Part shown: positions 1 through 13,383 of the stretch, piece after piece
Numbering within the stretch: position 1 is the stretch's first letter
How the letters are laid out: the number at the start of each line of letters is the position of its first letter
NCBI RefSeq assembly: GCF_964340395.1
Contig: NC_135567.1
Coordinates: 10,254,484-10,284,483 of the forward strand
Origin: Glandiceps talaboti
Lineage: Eukaryota; Hemichordata; Enteropneusta; Spengelidae
Direction of reading: 5' to 3'
DNA length: 30,000 bases
Program-made: the position numbers and the translations under genes
Notes under the pieces: model-generated
What the model was told of the DNA's origin: nothing
The model's input: the letters and a program-made list of their open reading frames with translations, nothing else
Databases searched by the model: none

Positions 1-707
1 TCATGTACATAGACGCACAAAATAGAAACGCTCGTCACGAACGCAAACAGTAATTTTTGTTTCAGACTTTCCAGAAAATTTCGAATAACATATGTCATAA
101 TGACACACAGTCCTTTCAGAGAAAATTGCAATTTTACCTAGACGATTTAAACGCCAAAGAACAGACGCCAGAATATATATGCTAGCCACTCTTCAAACGT
201 CCCCTAATTCCTATGGGGAATATTTTGACAACCCCTATTACGAGTCTCAAATTGGAACAATTACGCTATATTAACAATGTATAATTGAGTGACTGCTTAT
301 GTTTATCGGCGGGAAGAACCAGGAGACCAGTTCGCCATCAGAATAACTGAGGTTGCCAACATCTAGTTAAAGTGACTTATACTTCATAAAAGTACTTTAT
401 ACGTTAATGAATTCTGATGTAACCTTTTCAGTCTGTATTAACCCTTTTCGATCCAAACAATTTTTATGGCGCATTAATTTGGATATAAGATATATTCTTC
501 AGTAATATTAGGAAGACATAATCGTTATTTAAAATTGAGGTCGAGGAATGTTCTAGCGTTAATGAATCGTTGTCAACATTGCAGATTAAAAGGGTTCCCA
601 GTTGTAATTTTTTTTAGAAATACGGACTACACTTTTGATATTAATGTCAGCTATGTTCATGTTATTGCTGACATGTAGTGAATTGATGTCTCCGACTTTC
701 ATTTTCA
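1..707. other. AT-rich stretch without a gene
   Basis: No recognisable coding sequence, RNA gene or repeat family is visible. The only open frame, at the left edge on the minus strand, is short and resembles nothing I know. The stretch runs into the (CT)n tract. Confidence 0.6.
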
Positions 708-903
<196 letters not shown>

Positions 904-1367
904 GGCATTTCACATCTTGCCTATACATGGATCGTTTGGGTCATCAGAACTATTAATAACTAATCAAATTAATAAATAACATTACATTATAAATAAAATA
1001 TGACTTTACGAATTGTCTCATATCTACTTCTATATTCTTGTCTAAGGCAATGTCTTTGTGTCTAGTCATATCAACTATCAAATTGAATAATTTCAATGAT
1101 TCTTGAGAAATTGGAAAGATAAATATGGACGGTATCACTGTCACTTTCACAGAATGTTTTCCTACAAATAAGCTATTTATCACCTAAAGACAAATTTGCA
1201 TATATTCACTTTGGCAAAGATCGAGGCTAGAAATTTTCTTTCAAGTCCAACAGATATAGTCATAGATATTTATTTAACCTATCTGTGTACCACTGAGCCC
1301 TACTTGTGTGTAAGCTTCAATATGGAGGATGACATTTGACCTTCAAATGTATGTTGTCATAAGTATC
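904..1367. other. AT-rich stretch without a gene
   Basis: Unique-looking sequence between the (CT)n tract and the fold-back element. It contains one ATTTGCAT octamer (1194-1201) and nothing else I can name. Confidence 0.55.
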
Positions 1368-1763
<396 letters not shown>

Positions 1764-3428
1764 TAGACTAGGTTTCGTCAAAAATGGCAGACTATTGTGT
1801 AAAGTGTATTAAATTTGTATGATATGATTGAGTTTATTTAAATGATTATGTTATTTTACTCCTTTCATCGTTTACGTCAGGTGATAATGGGTGTCGTTTA
1901 TTAAAATTCTATTAAAAAAAGGACTCGAGAGTAGCATACGCCTACGTCACAAAATTGGCGGGAAATTACATTGTTCTGAAGATCAGAAACTCATTGTCAT
2001 AAAACTGTTTTGTCTGTTGACTGCAACTGTAGAGCAATATTGAACAACACGTAAGAACATTTACAATTCGTGATATATAAAACAATAACATTATGTACCA
2101 GTCTATGTAGATTCTATGCCCGTATTTTTTTCGACACCAAAACAGAGTGGAATATCTAATAGGAAGCAACTGTTGTTTAGTACTCGTATGCGCATGCGTT
2201 AGAACGCAGTAACTTCTATGAGCGAGGCGATCACTCTTTCCTGATATTTGAAAAGGGGAAATATGATCTCATAATATACCCTCCGGCATGTTGATATGGC
2301 ATTGACCTTGTAAGAATTTTGATCTCTTTATGCAAATGCACTTCTTGTATGGCAGGTAACGACTCATAACAATGTCAAGGTCAAACTGAAAAAGAATCTC
2401 TATTTGATCGAAATATGATATGCGTAAATTTACTTCTGGTTAAATGAAGTGGCTGCCAACACCCAGGCCAGCCGGGGAAACTGGTTAAGGTTCCTGGATG
2501 GTGTATTTGTGATTTGGCGTCAGCAACATTTGTGCAGTGCAAGCGTTCTGCATGATGCCACATTTACAATACCAATGGCAAAAATATGTAAATGAATTGT
2601 ATAGTTTTTAATAATAGCCGCTATTAAGTAACAAAGTGGTATACCAGCTGTGCAGACATAGACAACGGCTGGTCATTCCAGAAGCAGACAATCATAAAGC
2701 ATACTCTCTCATTCTGATAACCAATACAACACTTATGTACAGACAGCTGTCAGTAGGACATAGCGATCGAGGACAAATATTTATAAAATTGAAAAGACCC
2801 TGCACGTATTTTTTTTACTGTTTAATGTTACTGCGCTATCATTTTAACACAGTGTTAACATAATTAAATAAATGCACTGATGGAAAAGCTATGAACCGAT
2901 GACCTTATCTCTTTCCTCCTATACTTTTCAGTTATACTGTGTCTTTCTTGACAGTTATGCTCGTTAAATCATAAACCGTAAAGTTTGACATTTACAGTCT
3001 CCTTAAACCATTGTTTTCCTTTAATTAATAGTTACCAATCGATTTTTTTTATTTCAATGATTTATTGTCCATATTTTAATATTTTTCACATACAATGATA
3101 TATCGGGTCCTGTTTTACTCATATAGGTTGCAATTACCTATTTGGATTCCATTGACCACCACTGTCACGTGGTGTAGGTATTTTCATATTATCTGAACAG
3201 TGGCCCTGTCGTGTTCGATTATAAAGAGTTGTGTTATATAGTTATTTTTAAAAACACGTAAATAAAGGGCATCGTTTCAACAGAACGTGTTGATACAGCC
3301 GTTGTGTTTGTATCGACTAGAATAATCAAGAATCTCTGTCCATGTCTCTGTCTCTTTGTCTATATTTATATATTTTATATCAATAATATATGTTGATATT
3401 TTTCTCTGGCTTGCTATCTCTGTCGCCC
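1764..3428. other. Gene-free stretch with scattered candidate factor sites
   Basis: No coding sequence is recognised. I see an E2F-type octamer GCGGGAAA (1958-1965), an NRF1-like palindrome TGCGCATGCGT (about 2190-2200), a perfect POU octamer ATGCAAAT (2332-2339), and two nuclear-receptor extended half-sites in opposite orientation (TTGACCTTG near 2294 and TCAAGGTCA near 2373). All are short motif matches without functional proof. Confidence 0.45.
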
Positions 3429-5198
<1,770 letters not shown>

Positions 5199-5510
5199 AT
5201 TTCAAAATTTGCAATGTCGTCAACTTGACGTGTTCACTACAATTTTAGATATTTCCACTGCTAAAGCAATGTTGTTGTTGTCGTCTGCAAAAATCCAAAA
5301 TTTGGCAAAGTCATCTGTAAATTTGCAATTACGCAATCTCACCTGCAAATTACAAACTTGTTTATGTCGAATACTAATTTCAAAACCCGTCATGCTCGTG
5401 TTGTCTGCAAATTTCAAAATATGGCAATGTCGACTATACATTTTAACTTTAGCTGGGTCGTCTACAAATTTCAAAAATTTGCATTTTTCATCTATAAATT
5501 TCAAAGTAAC
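5199..5510. repeat. Degenerate 28-30 bp minisatellite
   Basis: Units begin near 5281, 5311, 5339, 5367, 5396, 5430, 5458 and 5488, with weaker units before. Each has the pattern TCGTCTGCAAATTTCAAAAT followed by a TTGGCAATG-like tail. Because several units are 30 bp long, open frames survive on both strands (+ 5209-5526 and - 5220-5558) and read as loose decapeptide repeats, for example LKFVDDPAKV and LKFADNTSMT on the minus strand. The simplest reading is a non-coding minisatellite whose period happens to keep frames open. A repeated-domain exon is a less likely alternative. Confidence 0.75.
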
Positions 5511-5736
5511 AAAAGGCGGGAAATAAAAGTTTGCGTCACAATGATCCCACTGTGACAATGAGATTGCTTAAGACGCCATATTTGTTATTAAGAAAGGTCA
5601 ATAAGTAAACTAAACTCTATTTTTACATACGTACCAGAGATTACTTGCATTGGTGCGCGCGCACACTATGGTATTTTCGTTGCAGTGCAATACCGAAAAC
5701 ATCATTGCATACTAATGATATGCAAATGAGGTGTCT

Positions 5737-5837
5737 GTTACCCAGACTTTCATGTCTGGGGGCTCTACTACCAGACCGCCCATTCTCGTCTGGGTAGTCT
5801 TGTAGTAGAGCCCCTAGCGATGAGACTCTGTGTAACC
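5737..5837. mobile_element. 100 bp hairpin MITE
   Basis: Nearly the whole element folds on itself. The left arm starts GTTACCCAGACTT and contains GGGGCTCTACTACCAGAC. The right arm contains the complementary GTCTTGTAGTAGAGCCCC and ends TGTAAC. The loop is about six bases (TTCTCG). It belongs to the same family as 1368-1763 but lacks the (AT)n core. Any open frame over it is incidental. Transcribed, it would give a pre-miRNA-sized hairpin, but arm complementarity of this kind is expected of MITEs. Confidence 0.8.
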
Positions 5838-6476
5838 AAGACTTCGTAAAAGTTAAACCAAATAAATGCTTACAGTATGACTTTATCAATATTAATCAAT
5901 CTAAAACATTTTCTTCTGAGACGATTCTTTGAAGAATTCACTCCCTTGTCAATTATGATAAAAATGGATAATCACGATAGATGAAACCAGTACTGTACAG
6001 AATCATTAACTTTGTTATACAACCGTTGACAGACGTCGTATTATTAAAGTTGTCATTTTTGTTTCCTAATTGACTATTTTCATTATGTCAGGTGAATAAA
6101 ATTTGGTCTCAAGATAAGGTGTTGAACTTAAGTCCCCATAGCATTCGTCATTCGATTGTGTGTCAGTCAATTTAGTTCACTCTAGTCAGTTAAATCAAGA
6201 CTCACGAGAATTTAAATATTGCTGACTTTAAAATCCATCAATATTTTAAATCTGGACCAAATTATTTGTCAAAACAGTGTAATGTTTTGCCTTGAAAAAA
6301 AATGGAATAACATTATGCTGTTCTCAGCACAGTATTCATTTGTTTATGTAATAGTATATTGCTTGACCTTTGAACTTTGAACCATATTTATGACCCATTC
6401 TTGTACTCCGTAACACGACTGCGCATATTGTTATATTCTTAGACTTGTCTAGTATATGTGATGTTCATTGCAATTA
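5838..6476. other. Gene-free stretch
   Basis: No coding sequence or repeat is recognised apart from the nuclear-receptor motif annotated at 6364-6383. Confidence 0.5.
6364..6383 (-). promoter_or_regulatory. Triple nuclear-receptor half-site, two overlapping DR1s
   Basis: On the minus strand three hexamers follow each other with one-base spacing: GGTTCA, AGTTCA and AGGTCA. Hexamers spaced by one base (DR1) are the classical site type for HNF4, RXR, COUP-TF and PPAR receptors. Function is inferred from motif alone. Confidence 0.35.
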
Positions 6477-6916
6477 TAGGCCAAATAAAAAAGTTGTTTG
6501 GTTCAGGTTACCCGACCCCACCTAGTTTTTAAGCCTTAGGCATAAAATAAAACTATGTAGTTCCGATTACATTCAATTTTAAACTATAGGTGGGGTAGGT
6601 AGGTTTTTTATATTATTTTATTATTTTTTTCATGTGTAGGTGTCTAGTTCAGGTTTTCCATTGTTTTCTAAATGGTTTCTGTGTTGTTTAATTCTTCCAA
6701 TCAGATGTACAGCAATTAGAGATTGGAAGAACAGTTTTATTTTGTCTTTTTAAGTTGATGTCAGTTTCCGCATCCACTATTTCTTGCGAGACTTCACGAT
6801 TTTCGCGATTTTATTACTATTTTTCTCGAATACGTAAAAAAAAGGTTTAGGGTCGAAGTGAAAAACTAGGTGGGGTCGGATAACCGGAACCAAACAACTT
6901 TTTTTTTTATTTGGCG
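6477..6916 (+). mobile_element. Small transposon, copy A, with an extra inverted terminus
   Basis: The core runs from about 6536 (TTAGGC) to 6916. Family landmarks are a left block GGTGGGGTAGGTAGG (about 6589-6603), a central CAGTTTCCGCATCCACTATT, and a right block CTAGGTGGGGTCGG followed by AACCGGAACCAAACAA. In front of the left end sits an inverted copy of the right end (6477-6530), so the whole has outer inverted repeats of about 52 bp. There is no transposase frame; it is a non-autonomous element. A minus-strand frame over its right part (6777-7112) reads the noncoding repeat and is not a gene. Confidence 0.8.
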
Positions 6917-8042
6917 TTATGACAAATATACCGCTTTGGATGACCAAAATACGACATTTCAATAAAGTTAGACCCAGACTACAGTTAATTTGGCGATTTT
7001 TTTTGTTTTGCTTTGGGGGGGGGTGTTGTTTGAACAGCTGATATATCACGGCTACGTCTTCATATACGGCACACTCAAAGCAAACTAATTTCGTGGCCAC
7101 TGGCCATGGCATGACCCTTAATCCTGTGATTTAAATTTGGCATTCGTCTCAGTGAAACCAATAGGCCCTCAACAGAGCACTGACTAACTCGTCCTCAACA
7201 TGCAAGTTTGTTCCCCGATAAAAAAAAAACATGAATGTGTTTCACCACTTCCAGACAAACACAACGATTTTCCTGCAAAGTTAAGATTGACACATTTTTT
7301 AAGTCTGTGCTCTGAATTAATAACAGCCACTAAACAAAATTACAAAACCGGATTTCCCGCTTAAAACATAAACAGATCCTGATGCAGGATCTGAATCAAA
7401 CATGATGTCACGGCAGGTGCGCGATGACGACATTTTTGGTTGTTTTCCTGTCATTTTTTCAGGAACCCCACACTGCATTTTAGACTAAAATCATAGAAAA
7501 TCCTTCTTTACGTATTGTTGTGATAATAAGGGATGATTTCTAGACAATATTTTTTTGAGAATTTAGAATCTGTCGTCTGACGTGTCTGTCTGCGACGGGA
7601 TGATATATGCCTATATAACAAGCAAGCAGGAAACGATCCATCTTATAGAAGCAAATCGGATTTACCTTAACGGGAATAACGACAACCAGTACACCTGCTG
7701 TAGATATGCAAATAATGAAGGTCACCACTCCAGAGAGGTCAAGCAAGATATTATTGTAACATTACGCATACGGAATAATCACAGAAGCTAACGATGCCAA
7801 CCAAGGTTACATCGCGACAAGAATCAAGTCACAGCATTTATCACAGTCCGATACTCTTGTTACATTTAATTAAAGGTACTCGGTTCGACACATCACCTGT
7901 TTTCTTTAGGTATGTATGTGCCTACGTAAATGACTGTCATTGCACCACATAGAATGTGTATGATCATTTTAACAGTACTTTTGAAACGTGTTTTAAGAAA
8001 AACATCTCGAAATCAAGCAACTGATGCATCGGTAGCGTGGTC
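6917..8042. other. Gene-free stretch
   Basis: Contains an E2F-type TTTCCCGC (7353-7360), a POU octamer (7706-7713) and a perfect short hairpin (7373-7393). Open frames at 7540-7791 on both strands overlap each other and show no recognisable family. Confidence 0.5.
7373..7393. repeat. Perfect 9 bp hairpin
   Basis: CAGATCCTG and CAGGATCTG are perfectly complementary around a three-base ATG loop. It is short enough to be chance in a window this size. It lacks the T run of a simple terminator. Confidence 0.6.
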
Positions 8043-8083
8043 GATTATTTATTAATTAATTTATTTATTTATTTATCTGTTTG

Positions 8084-8117
<34 letters not shown>

Positions 8118-8421
8118 TCTGTTCATTCATTCAAGCATTCAGTCAGCCAGACAGACAGCCTGCGTCTGTTTGTATGTATGTCGCCTGCCTGTCATGTATG
8201 TATGTATGTATGTATGTATGTATGTATGTATGTATGTATGTATGTCTGTCTGTGTGTCTGTCTGTATGTATGTATGTATGTATGTATGTATGTATGTATG
8301 TATGTATGTATGTATGTATGTATGTATGCATGTGTGGTTGTATGTCAATGTATCTTTGTTCGTCTGTTGTCTGTCGATCAGACAGCCAGTCAGTCAGCCA
8401 GCCAACGAGTCAGTCGATCAG

Positions 8422-8470
<49 letters not shown>

Positions 8471-8560
8471 CAATCAATCAATAAGTTAGTAAGTCAGTCA
8501 GTTAGTCAGTCAGTCAGTTAGTCAGTTAGTTATTTAGTTAGTCAATGAGATAATAAATCA
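8043..8560 (+). repeat. Chain of simple repeats (TTTA, TG, ATGT, CTGT, ATGT, AATC, GTCA)
   Basis: In order: (TTTA)n about 8050-8075, (TG)n 8085-8114, (ATGT)n 8194-8244, (CTGT)n 8245-8264, (ATGT)n 8264-8328, (AATC)n about 8421-8483, and a (GTCA)/(GTTA) mix to about 8545. Neighbouring units differ by one base, as if one array mutated and re-expanded repeatedly. All three plus-strand frames stay open across much of it and yield Met-Tyr-Val-Cys and Ser-Gln-Ser-Ile repeats, which are not genes. Confidence 0.95.
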
Positions 8561-9485
8561 ACCAATTTGTCAGATTTCCAGTCTGTCACTGACAGTAAAC
8601 CATCCATCCAAGCTGACAATCATTCCTATAAGCTATACATAAATCAAACACAAAACGAAACATTGAGGTGACCAATGAGTGGTTGGAAAGAGTTATGTTT
8701 TAATTTGAGTGAATACATTACGTCATTCGAAACTTAACCTATTTTTTCGGAGTGACGACTTGACGAGTTAAATGTTCAATCTTCAAATCTGGGTTTCAAA
8801 CATGTGTCAGTGTGTATTCATATAAATGTCTCACTGGAGAGAACAGTGTTCGATGCAATACTAGTATTAGTAGCAGAGCATTAAAGACTTAATTAAAAAA
8901 AGAATAAGGATGTAGTAAGTCGTTACTCGGAGTTCCATGCTTCCTCAGCGATCATCTGGCGAATGATAAAATTGGGATTGTCAAGGTCGATACATGCACA
9001 TTTAATGATTATGTATATATTGCGTAATAAGGTGGTCGGACTGAATTATTCCTTACTGAGGTTTACTTCTATAGTTGGTGAGGGAATATTTCCTTTCATA
9101 TTTACTTTCATGTCGACATTTGGACACTAATTCAGATGTGTTGTCGCAGTGTGTATGTATTTCAAAATGATGTTGCACGTGAAAGTAGACAATCAGGATA
9201 TAGCTAGATGGAGTTTCTTCAATGTAATCCCACACAAGATTCAAATAAACCCGGATTTGTGTTGTAATTTGTAGTGACAATGTTTCCTTAAGTGATTTAT
9301 CTATGCAGGGGTTATTATTGTAAACCCTTGTGGGTTGTATCTGATTAAGCTTTAAGGCAACACGGGATATGATTGACAAGTTCAAGATCACCTGTCAACA
9401 TGCGTACCTCACTTCAGCTACAACGGTTGTACTACGACTGTGTTTTTGACTGTGCAAGGAACAGTGTACTAATTGAGAAACTACA
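8561..9485. other. Gene-free stretch
   Basis: A 112-codon minus-strand frame (9053-9391) is the longest open frame not explained by a repeat in this stretch. Its translation has no recognisable motif, and frames of that length occur by chance in AT-rich 30 kb windows. Confidence 0.5.
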
Positions 9486-9875
9486 CCCCGTATTTTAGCC
9501 TATGTACTAGGGGGTTAGAGTTAACTCCTTAGGTTAGGCATGATATATACTGTCTACGGAGATTGGACATTGTTCTATGTGTAATCTGGGCAAAGTGTAG
9601 CATGGTGGACACAATGGCAACCAATATACACTTGTGTTCAGACTAGGGGGTTATACGGTTTTGTAAGTTAGGATACGAATAAGATTAAACTACTTAGATT
9701 TGTACCACGTGTAATGGATGTACACTGCTAGAGCCTACAAAAACATATTAACCTGTACAAGAATGTAGAACAGTGGACTGATTTAACAATTGATACACAT
9801 CTGCTTTCAAACTAAGGGGTTATAGGTTCGGTAAGGTTAGGGTATGGATAAGATTTGACTACAGCTGCCAAGAAT
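9486..9875 (+). repeat. Degenerate tandem repeat, three copies
   Basis: A core like ACTAGGGGGTTATA followed by GTAAGGTTAGG and a GGATAAGATT-type tail recurs at about 9506, 9642 and 9811, so the spacing is 136 and 169 bp. The first copy is the most diverged. The tract leads directly into the clearer minisatellite starting near 9876. Confidence 0.6.
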
Positions 9876-10752
9876 ATCACTTGTCATTTACAGACTGAAT
9901 TCTACCTTATACAATCAATCTAGTTACGCAAGAGTATTCACACACTTGGATGTCCACAGCTGTACATAGGGGTGCCCATTATCTAGATGACTTACCACTT
10001 GTCATGGACTGACTGAAGTCTTACTTATACAATCAATCTAGTTACACAAGGGGATTCACACAGTTGGATGTCCACAGCTGTATATAGGGGTGCTCATTAT
10101 CTAGATGACTTACCACTTGTCATGGACTGACTGAAATCTACCTTATACAATCAATCTAGTTACACAAGGGTATTCATACAGTTGGATGTCCACAGCTGTT
10201 TATAACTTATGTAATCAATCTAGTTGCACAAGGGTATTAACACACTTGGATGTCCACAGCTGTATATAGGGGTGCTCATTATCTAGATGACTTACCACTT
10301 GTAATTTACTGACTGGAATCTACCTTATACAATCAACCTAGTTATAGAAGGGGATTCACACAGTTGGATGTCCACAGCTGTATATAACTTATACAGTCAA
10401 TCTAGTTGCAAAAGGGTATCCACACACTTGGATGTCCACAGCTGTATATAGGGGTGCCCATTATCTAGATGACTTAACACTTGTCATGGACTGACTGAAA
10501 TCTACCTTATACAATCAATCTAGTTATAGAAGGGGATTCACACAGTTGGATGTCCACAGCTGTATATAATTTATACAGTCAATCTAGTTGCAAAAGGGTA
10601 TTCACACACTTGGATCTCCACAGCTGTATATAGAGGAAGCTTATTATCTAGATGACTTACCACTTGTAATTTACTGACTGAATCTGTACAATCATTTTAG
10701 TCTGACGAGTTAAACAAGGGGATTCATACACTTGGATGTCCACAGCTGTAAT
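9876..10752 (+). repeat. Minisatellite with 182 bp higher-order unit
   Basis: Unit starts (TATACAATC-type) fall at 9908, 10026, 10145, 10209, 10326, 10390, 10508, 10572 and 10685. Lengths therefore run about 118, 119, 64, 117, 64, 118, 64, 113 and 67 bp. Long units contain both GTCCACAGCTGTATATAGGGG and the block with TTATCTAGATGACTTACCAC. Short units stop after the first block. From 10026 on, long and short alternate strictly, giving four higher-order units of 183, 181, 182 and about 180 bp. Every unit carries the palindrome ACAGCTGT, an E-box; long units also carry ATCTAGAT. Confidence 0.92.
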
Positions 10753-10764
10753 CCCCCCCCCCCC
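10753..10764 (+). repeat. Poly(C) run of 12
   Basis: Twelve consecutive C residues directly abut the last minisatellite unit. Confidence 0.9.
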
Positions 10765-11564
10765 GTCCGTTACTGCTACCACATCATTCACAAGAACCCG
10801 GGATAAAAAAGCAGTTTTCGTAATAATTACATATTTGAAGAAGTAACATATCAATAGAAATCGTACCATAATATATTCTATTTGCATAGTTATTAAATAT
10901 ATGTGAATTAGTTTTAAGTTCATTTTAATATAAATGAAATATCTCATTAAAAGCATACGGAAGGAGGATGTGATGATTTTACTTTACCATTTTGATTTCA
11001 GTAAAATTGTGAATATTATGCAACAGAAAATGACACAAATTAAACACTAATAGAATCTAGGATAAAAAATATAAATTTTCCAAGAATTTAATTATGCTTA
11101 TATTCAACAATATAAAACATGAGATAACAGTATGTAACAACATCAATTTAAACTAATGAATACAGTTATCACAGACATGTATTATATTAGAGTATATGGA
11201 ACGGGGAAAATTATTCCTTTCTCTGCTGTGGTGGTCCTAATTTCGAATATTACTAACAAAACGACAGAACGTGTTTATAATCTTAATGCATTGCCCCACA
11301 TATTTGTTTCAGCTGTGGTACAGCTATAAGTGATCAGCTCTGTAAATATTAACAAGTCGAGTGGTAACACTGTTCGTAAATATCCAGATGCAAAAGTAAT
11401 ATTGGGAATCTGCCAGTATTTTATTTCTATGTCTCTATTGAGAGAAAAGGGGTGGATAGTACGTAAATCCGATGATGATCTCCAGTTACGAGTCCATGGA
11501 TCAACTTTATGCGAAGAAAATCCATGTCACTGACCCTTCCGATGCACAGATTATATTGACTTAC

Positions 11565-11578
11565 GTTTCCATGGTAAC
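11565..11578. promoter_or_regulatory. RFX X-box candidate
   Basis: GTTTCCATGGTAAC is a full inverted-repeat match to the RFX X-box (GTTNCC AT GGNAAC). RFX factors bind such sites, notably upstream of ciliary genes. No adjacent gene is visible, so the target is unknown. Confidence 0.45.
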
Positions 11579-12331
11579 GCATGACTTCGGTAGAATTATC
11601 TCTAAGATATATTCATTACTTGCTTGATATATTACCGTTAACAAAACCATTGATATAAAATATGCTAGCCTTGAAGAAACGCTGAGCCCTCGGTAGATTT
11701 TTTTTGTGGGAAAAAGCCATCAATTACAGAATTTGGTACAATAAAATCTAATTACTCGTCAAAGTGGAAATACATCGGCGGCTTTGAGGTACATTTAAGT
11801 GTAATCAATAAAGTACAAGAACGTTGAACTTGACGTCATGTGAGAATCTTGTTCGTCGGAGGATTTGTCCGGTCCTATACTATGTTACTCATGTTTCAAC
11901 ATTTTCATCGAAGTCCCCAATTAGGAAAAAAGGTTTTATAATAATATCAATTATCGAATAGATACAGTGTCGTGTTCTCTCTAAGCGAGCTCGCTCTCGC
12001 TTGAATTTTTTTAGTTATCGTCTCCGGTTACTCGGGACGTAATTTTTACAATTCCCGATATTTGATGAGTTTAGATAACTCACATTATACGCTTGCTACA
12101 TTTGAGGCGAACGTTTTGAATTCTGCTTGCAGATAAAGTCTACACTTTTCAATATTTGATTTATAAAAACTATTTTTAAATGTCGAAGTAAAATGACTTC
12201 ACAGGCACATGAATAATTCTGTGCTGTACATTCATCTATTACACAAATATACGTTTTATGACCCACATTTTCGCTAGTATATTATAGTATTACCAATTAA
12301 ACGTTGCAATCTGTGAGAATTTATCTTTATT

Positions 12332-12345
12332 GTTGCTATGGCAAC
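12332..12345. promoter_or_regulatory. RFX X-box candidate
   Basis: GTTGCTATGGCAAC differs by one base from the ideal palindromic X-box GTTGCCATGGCAAC, and T at that position is commonly tolerated in RFX motifs. It lies 767 bp from the site at 11565. Confidence 0.45.
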
Positions 12346-13181
12346 AGACGGAACACTCAATATTTTAACAAATCTTCAGAATTTTTCGTCTATGTGATCA
12401 CTAACTGTTATTGTATCATTTCAGACAATGTTGTAATGTAGAAGCCCTCTCGCTGCCAAGAGTAGATTTGGCTAGTTTTGTGACAGTAGCATAGCACGTA
12501 CGTACGGACGTACGGCCATACTTTCAGTTAAAACTAAAAGTACAAAATACATGTACTACCAAACTAGAGAGACTAGAGTTTTAATTAGGCTATGAGATGT
12601 TTGTCAAATCTCACACATTGTTCATATGAGTTTCATAACAAATATAGACTGATAGCGCGCACACATATAAAATGATACATTTTAGCTAATTTGGAACACA
12701 AATAAATCAACGCCATTGTAAGATGAAATAAGGCATAATAAAAAAGTACTAGTATGTTTATTTTGTGTTCACGGTGAGATATATAATGTAACAATGTATT
12801 TGCTCGCAATATCAGTGTCTCTATTTTTAGTGCCATTCGTAAAATATTATATATGATGATGATGGTGATGATGTGTGTGATGTAAAAACTCCACAATGTG
12901 TTGCCTAACTGAATCGCTATACTTTCTCTACTTTGGTAGTTATGTATAGTGACACGTTAGCTGGTGTAGCAGGAAATACTACATAATGGTAGATGTTACT
13001 AGATTACACACAGGCCTGGTAAGCAGGATTCTCTTACGTTTACAATTAATTGGTAACCAAAATATGACGTCATGATGACGTGTCCTATCAAAGTTACATA
13101 AAGTGAGAGCGCAATTCTGTATTAAAAGTGATTTAACATATATAAGTTGTTAGACTAAAGGACACAAGCTATGACCGAAAC

Positions 13182-13240
13182 GGGTTTTTTTCGTTTTTTT
13201 GTTTTTGTTTTTGTTTTGTTTTTGTTTTTTTTGGGGGGGT
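13182..13240 (+). repeat. T-rich (TTTTTG)-like tract ending in G7
   Basis: Runs of 4-8 T separated by single G residues end in a run of seven G. It may be a degraded poly(T), i.e. the reverse of a poly(A) tail, but no retroelement body is recognised next to it. Confidence 0.7.
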
Positions 13241-13383
13241 GATTTTTGTGGTTGTTCTATCTTATTTTTTTTTTTGTTATTTTTTAAACTGTTTTGTTAG
13301 ATGTTATGATTTACTCAGAACGGTGTACAGCCCAAACAGTAATAAATCACCATTGAGTAAACATATTTGAGTAGCAGTACAGT

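Larger units (their letters stand above)
10765..13181. other. Gene-free stretch with two X-box motifs
   Basis: No coding frame or repeat family is seen over about 2.4 kb. It contains an ATTTGCAT octamer (10880-10887), two RFX X-box matches (annotated separately), a nested palindromic patch CGTACGTACGGACGTACGG (about 12499-12517) and a short GAT/GTGAT-rich patch near 12855-12882. This is one of the longest repeat-poor parts of the window. Confidence 0.5.

Noticed and set aside
2381-2563. Similarity of a minus-strand peptide (HLTRSKFTHIIF) to one at 22363-22596 (HLTRSKFRRIIF)
   Set aside because: The underlying DNA aligns poorly (roughly half of positions) and indels would be needed. It may be an ancient repeat, but I cannot support it by eye.
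6777-7112. 111-codon minus frame resembling part of another frame at 15010-15363
   Set aside because: The shared peptide (DPKPFFYVFE-like) comes from the common noncoding transposon right end, not from related proteins.
7861-7905. GGTTCGA sequence suggesting a tRNA T-arm
   Set aside because: No pairing T-stem, acceptor stem or D/anticodon arms around it.
8081-8521. Three overlapping plus frames of 131-146 codons and minus frames
   Set aside because: All frames are open at once because the repeats lack stops; no protein-like sequence lies outside the repeat.
8041-8560. CRISPR-like regularly spaced repeats
   Set aside because: These are contiguous simple repeats with no spacers.
9053-9391. 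112-codon minus frame outside repeats
   Set aside because: No recognisable family, composition typical of AT-rich noncoding DNA, no splice or start context that stands out.
10657-10956. 99-codon minus frame
   Set aside because: Overlaps the last minisatellite unit and the poly(C) run; no protein features.
11980-12004. Hairpin AAGCGAG/CTCGCTT as a structured RNA
   Set aside because: Seven base pairs only, within a CG-rich simple patch; expected by chance.
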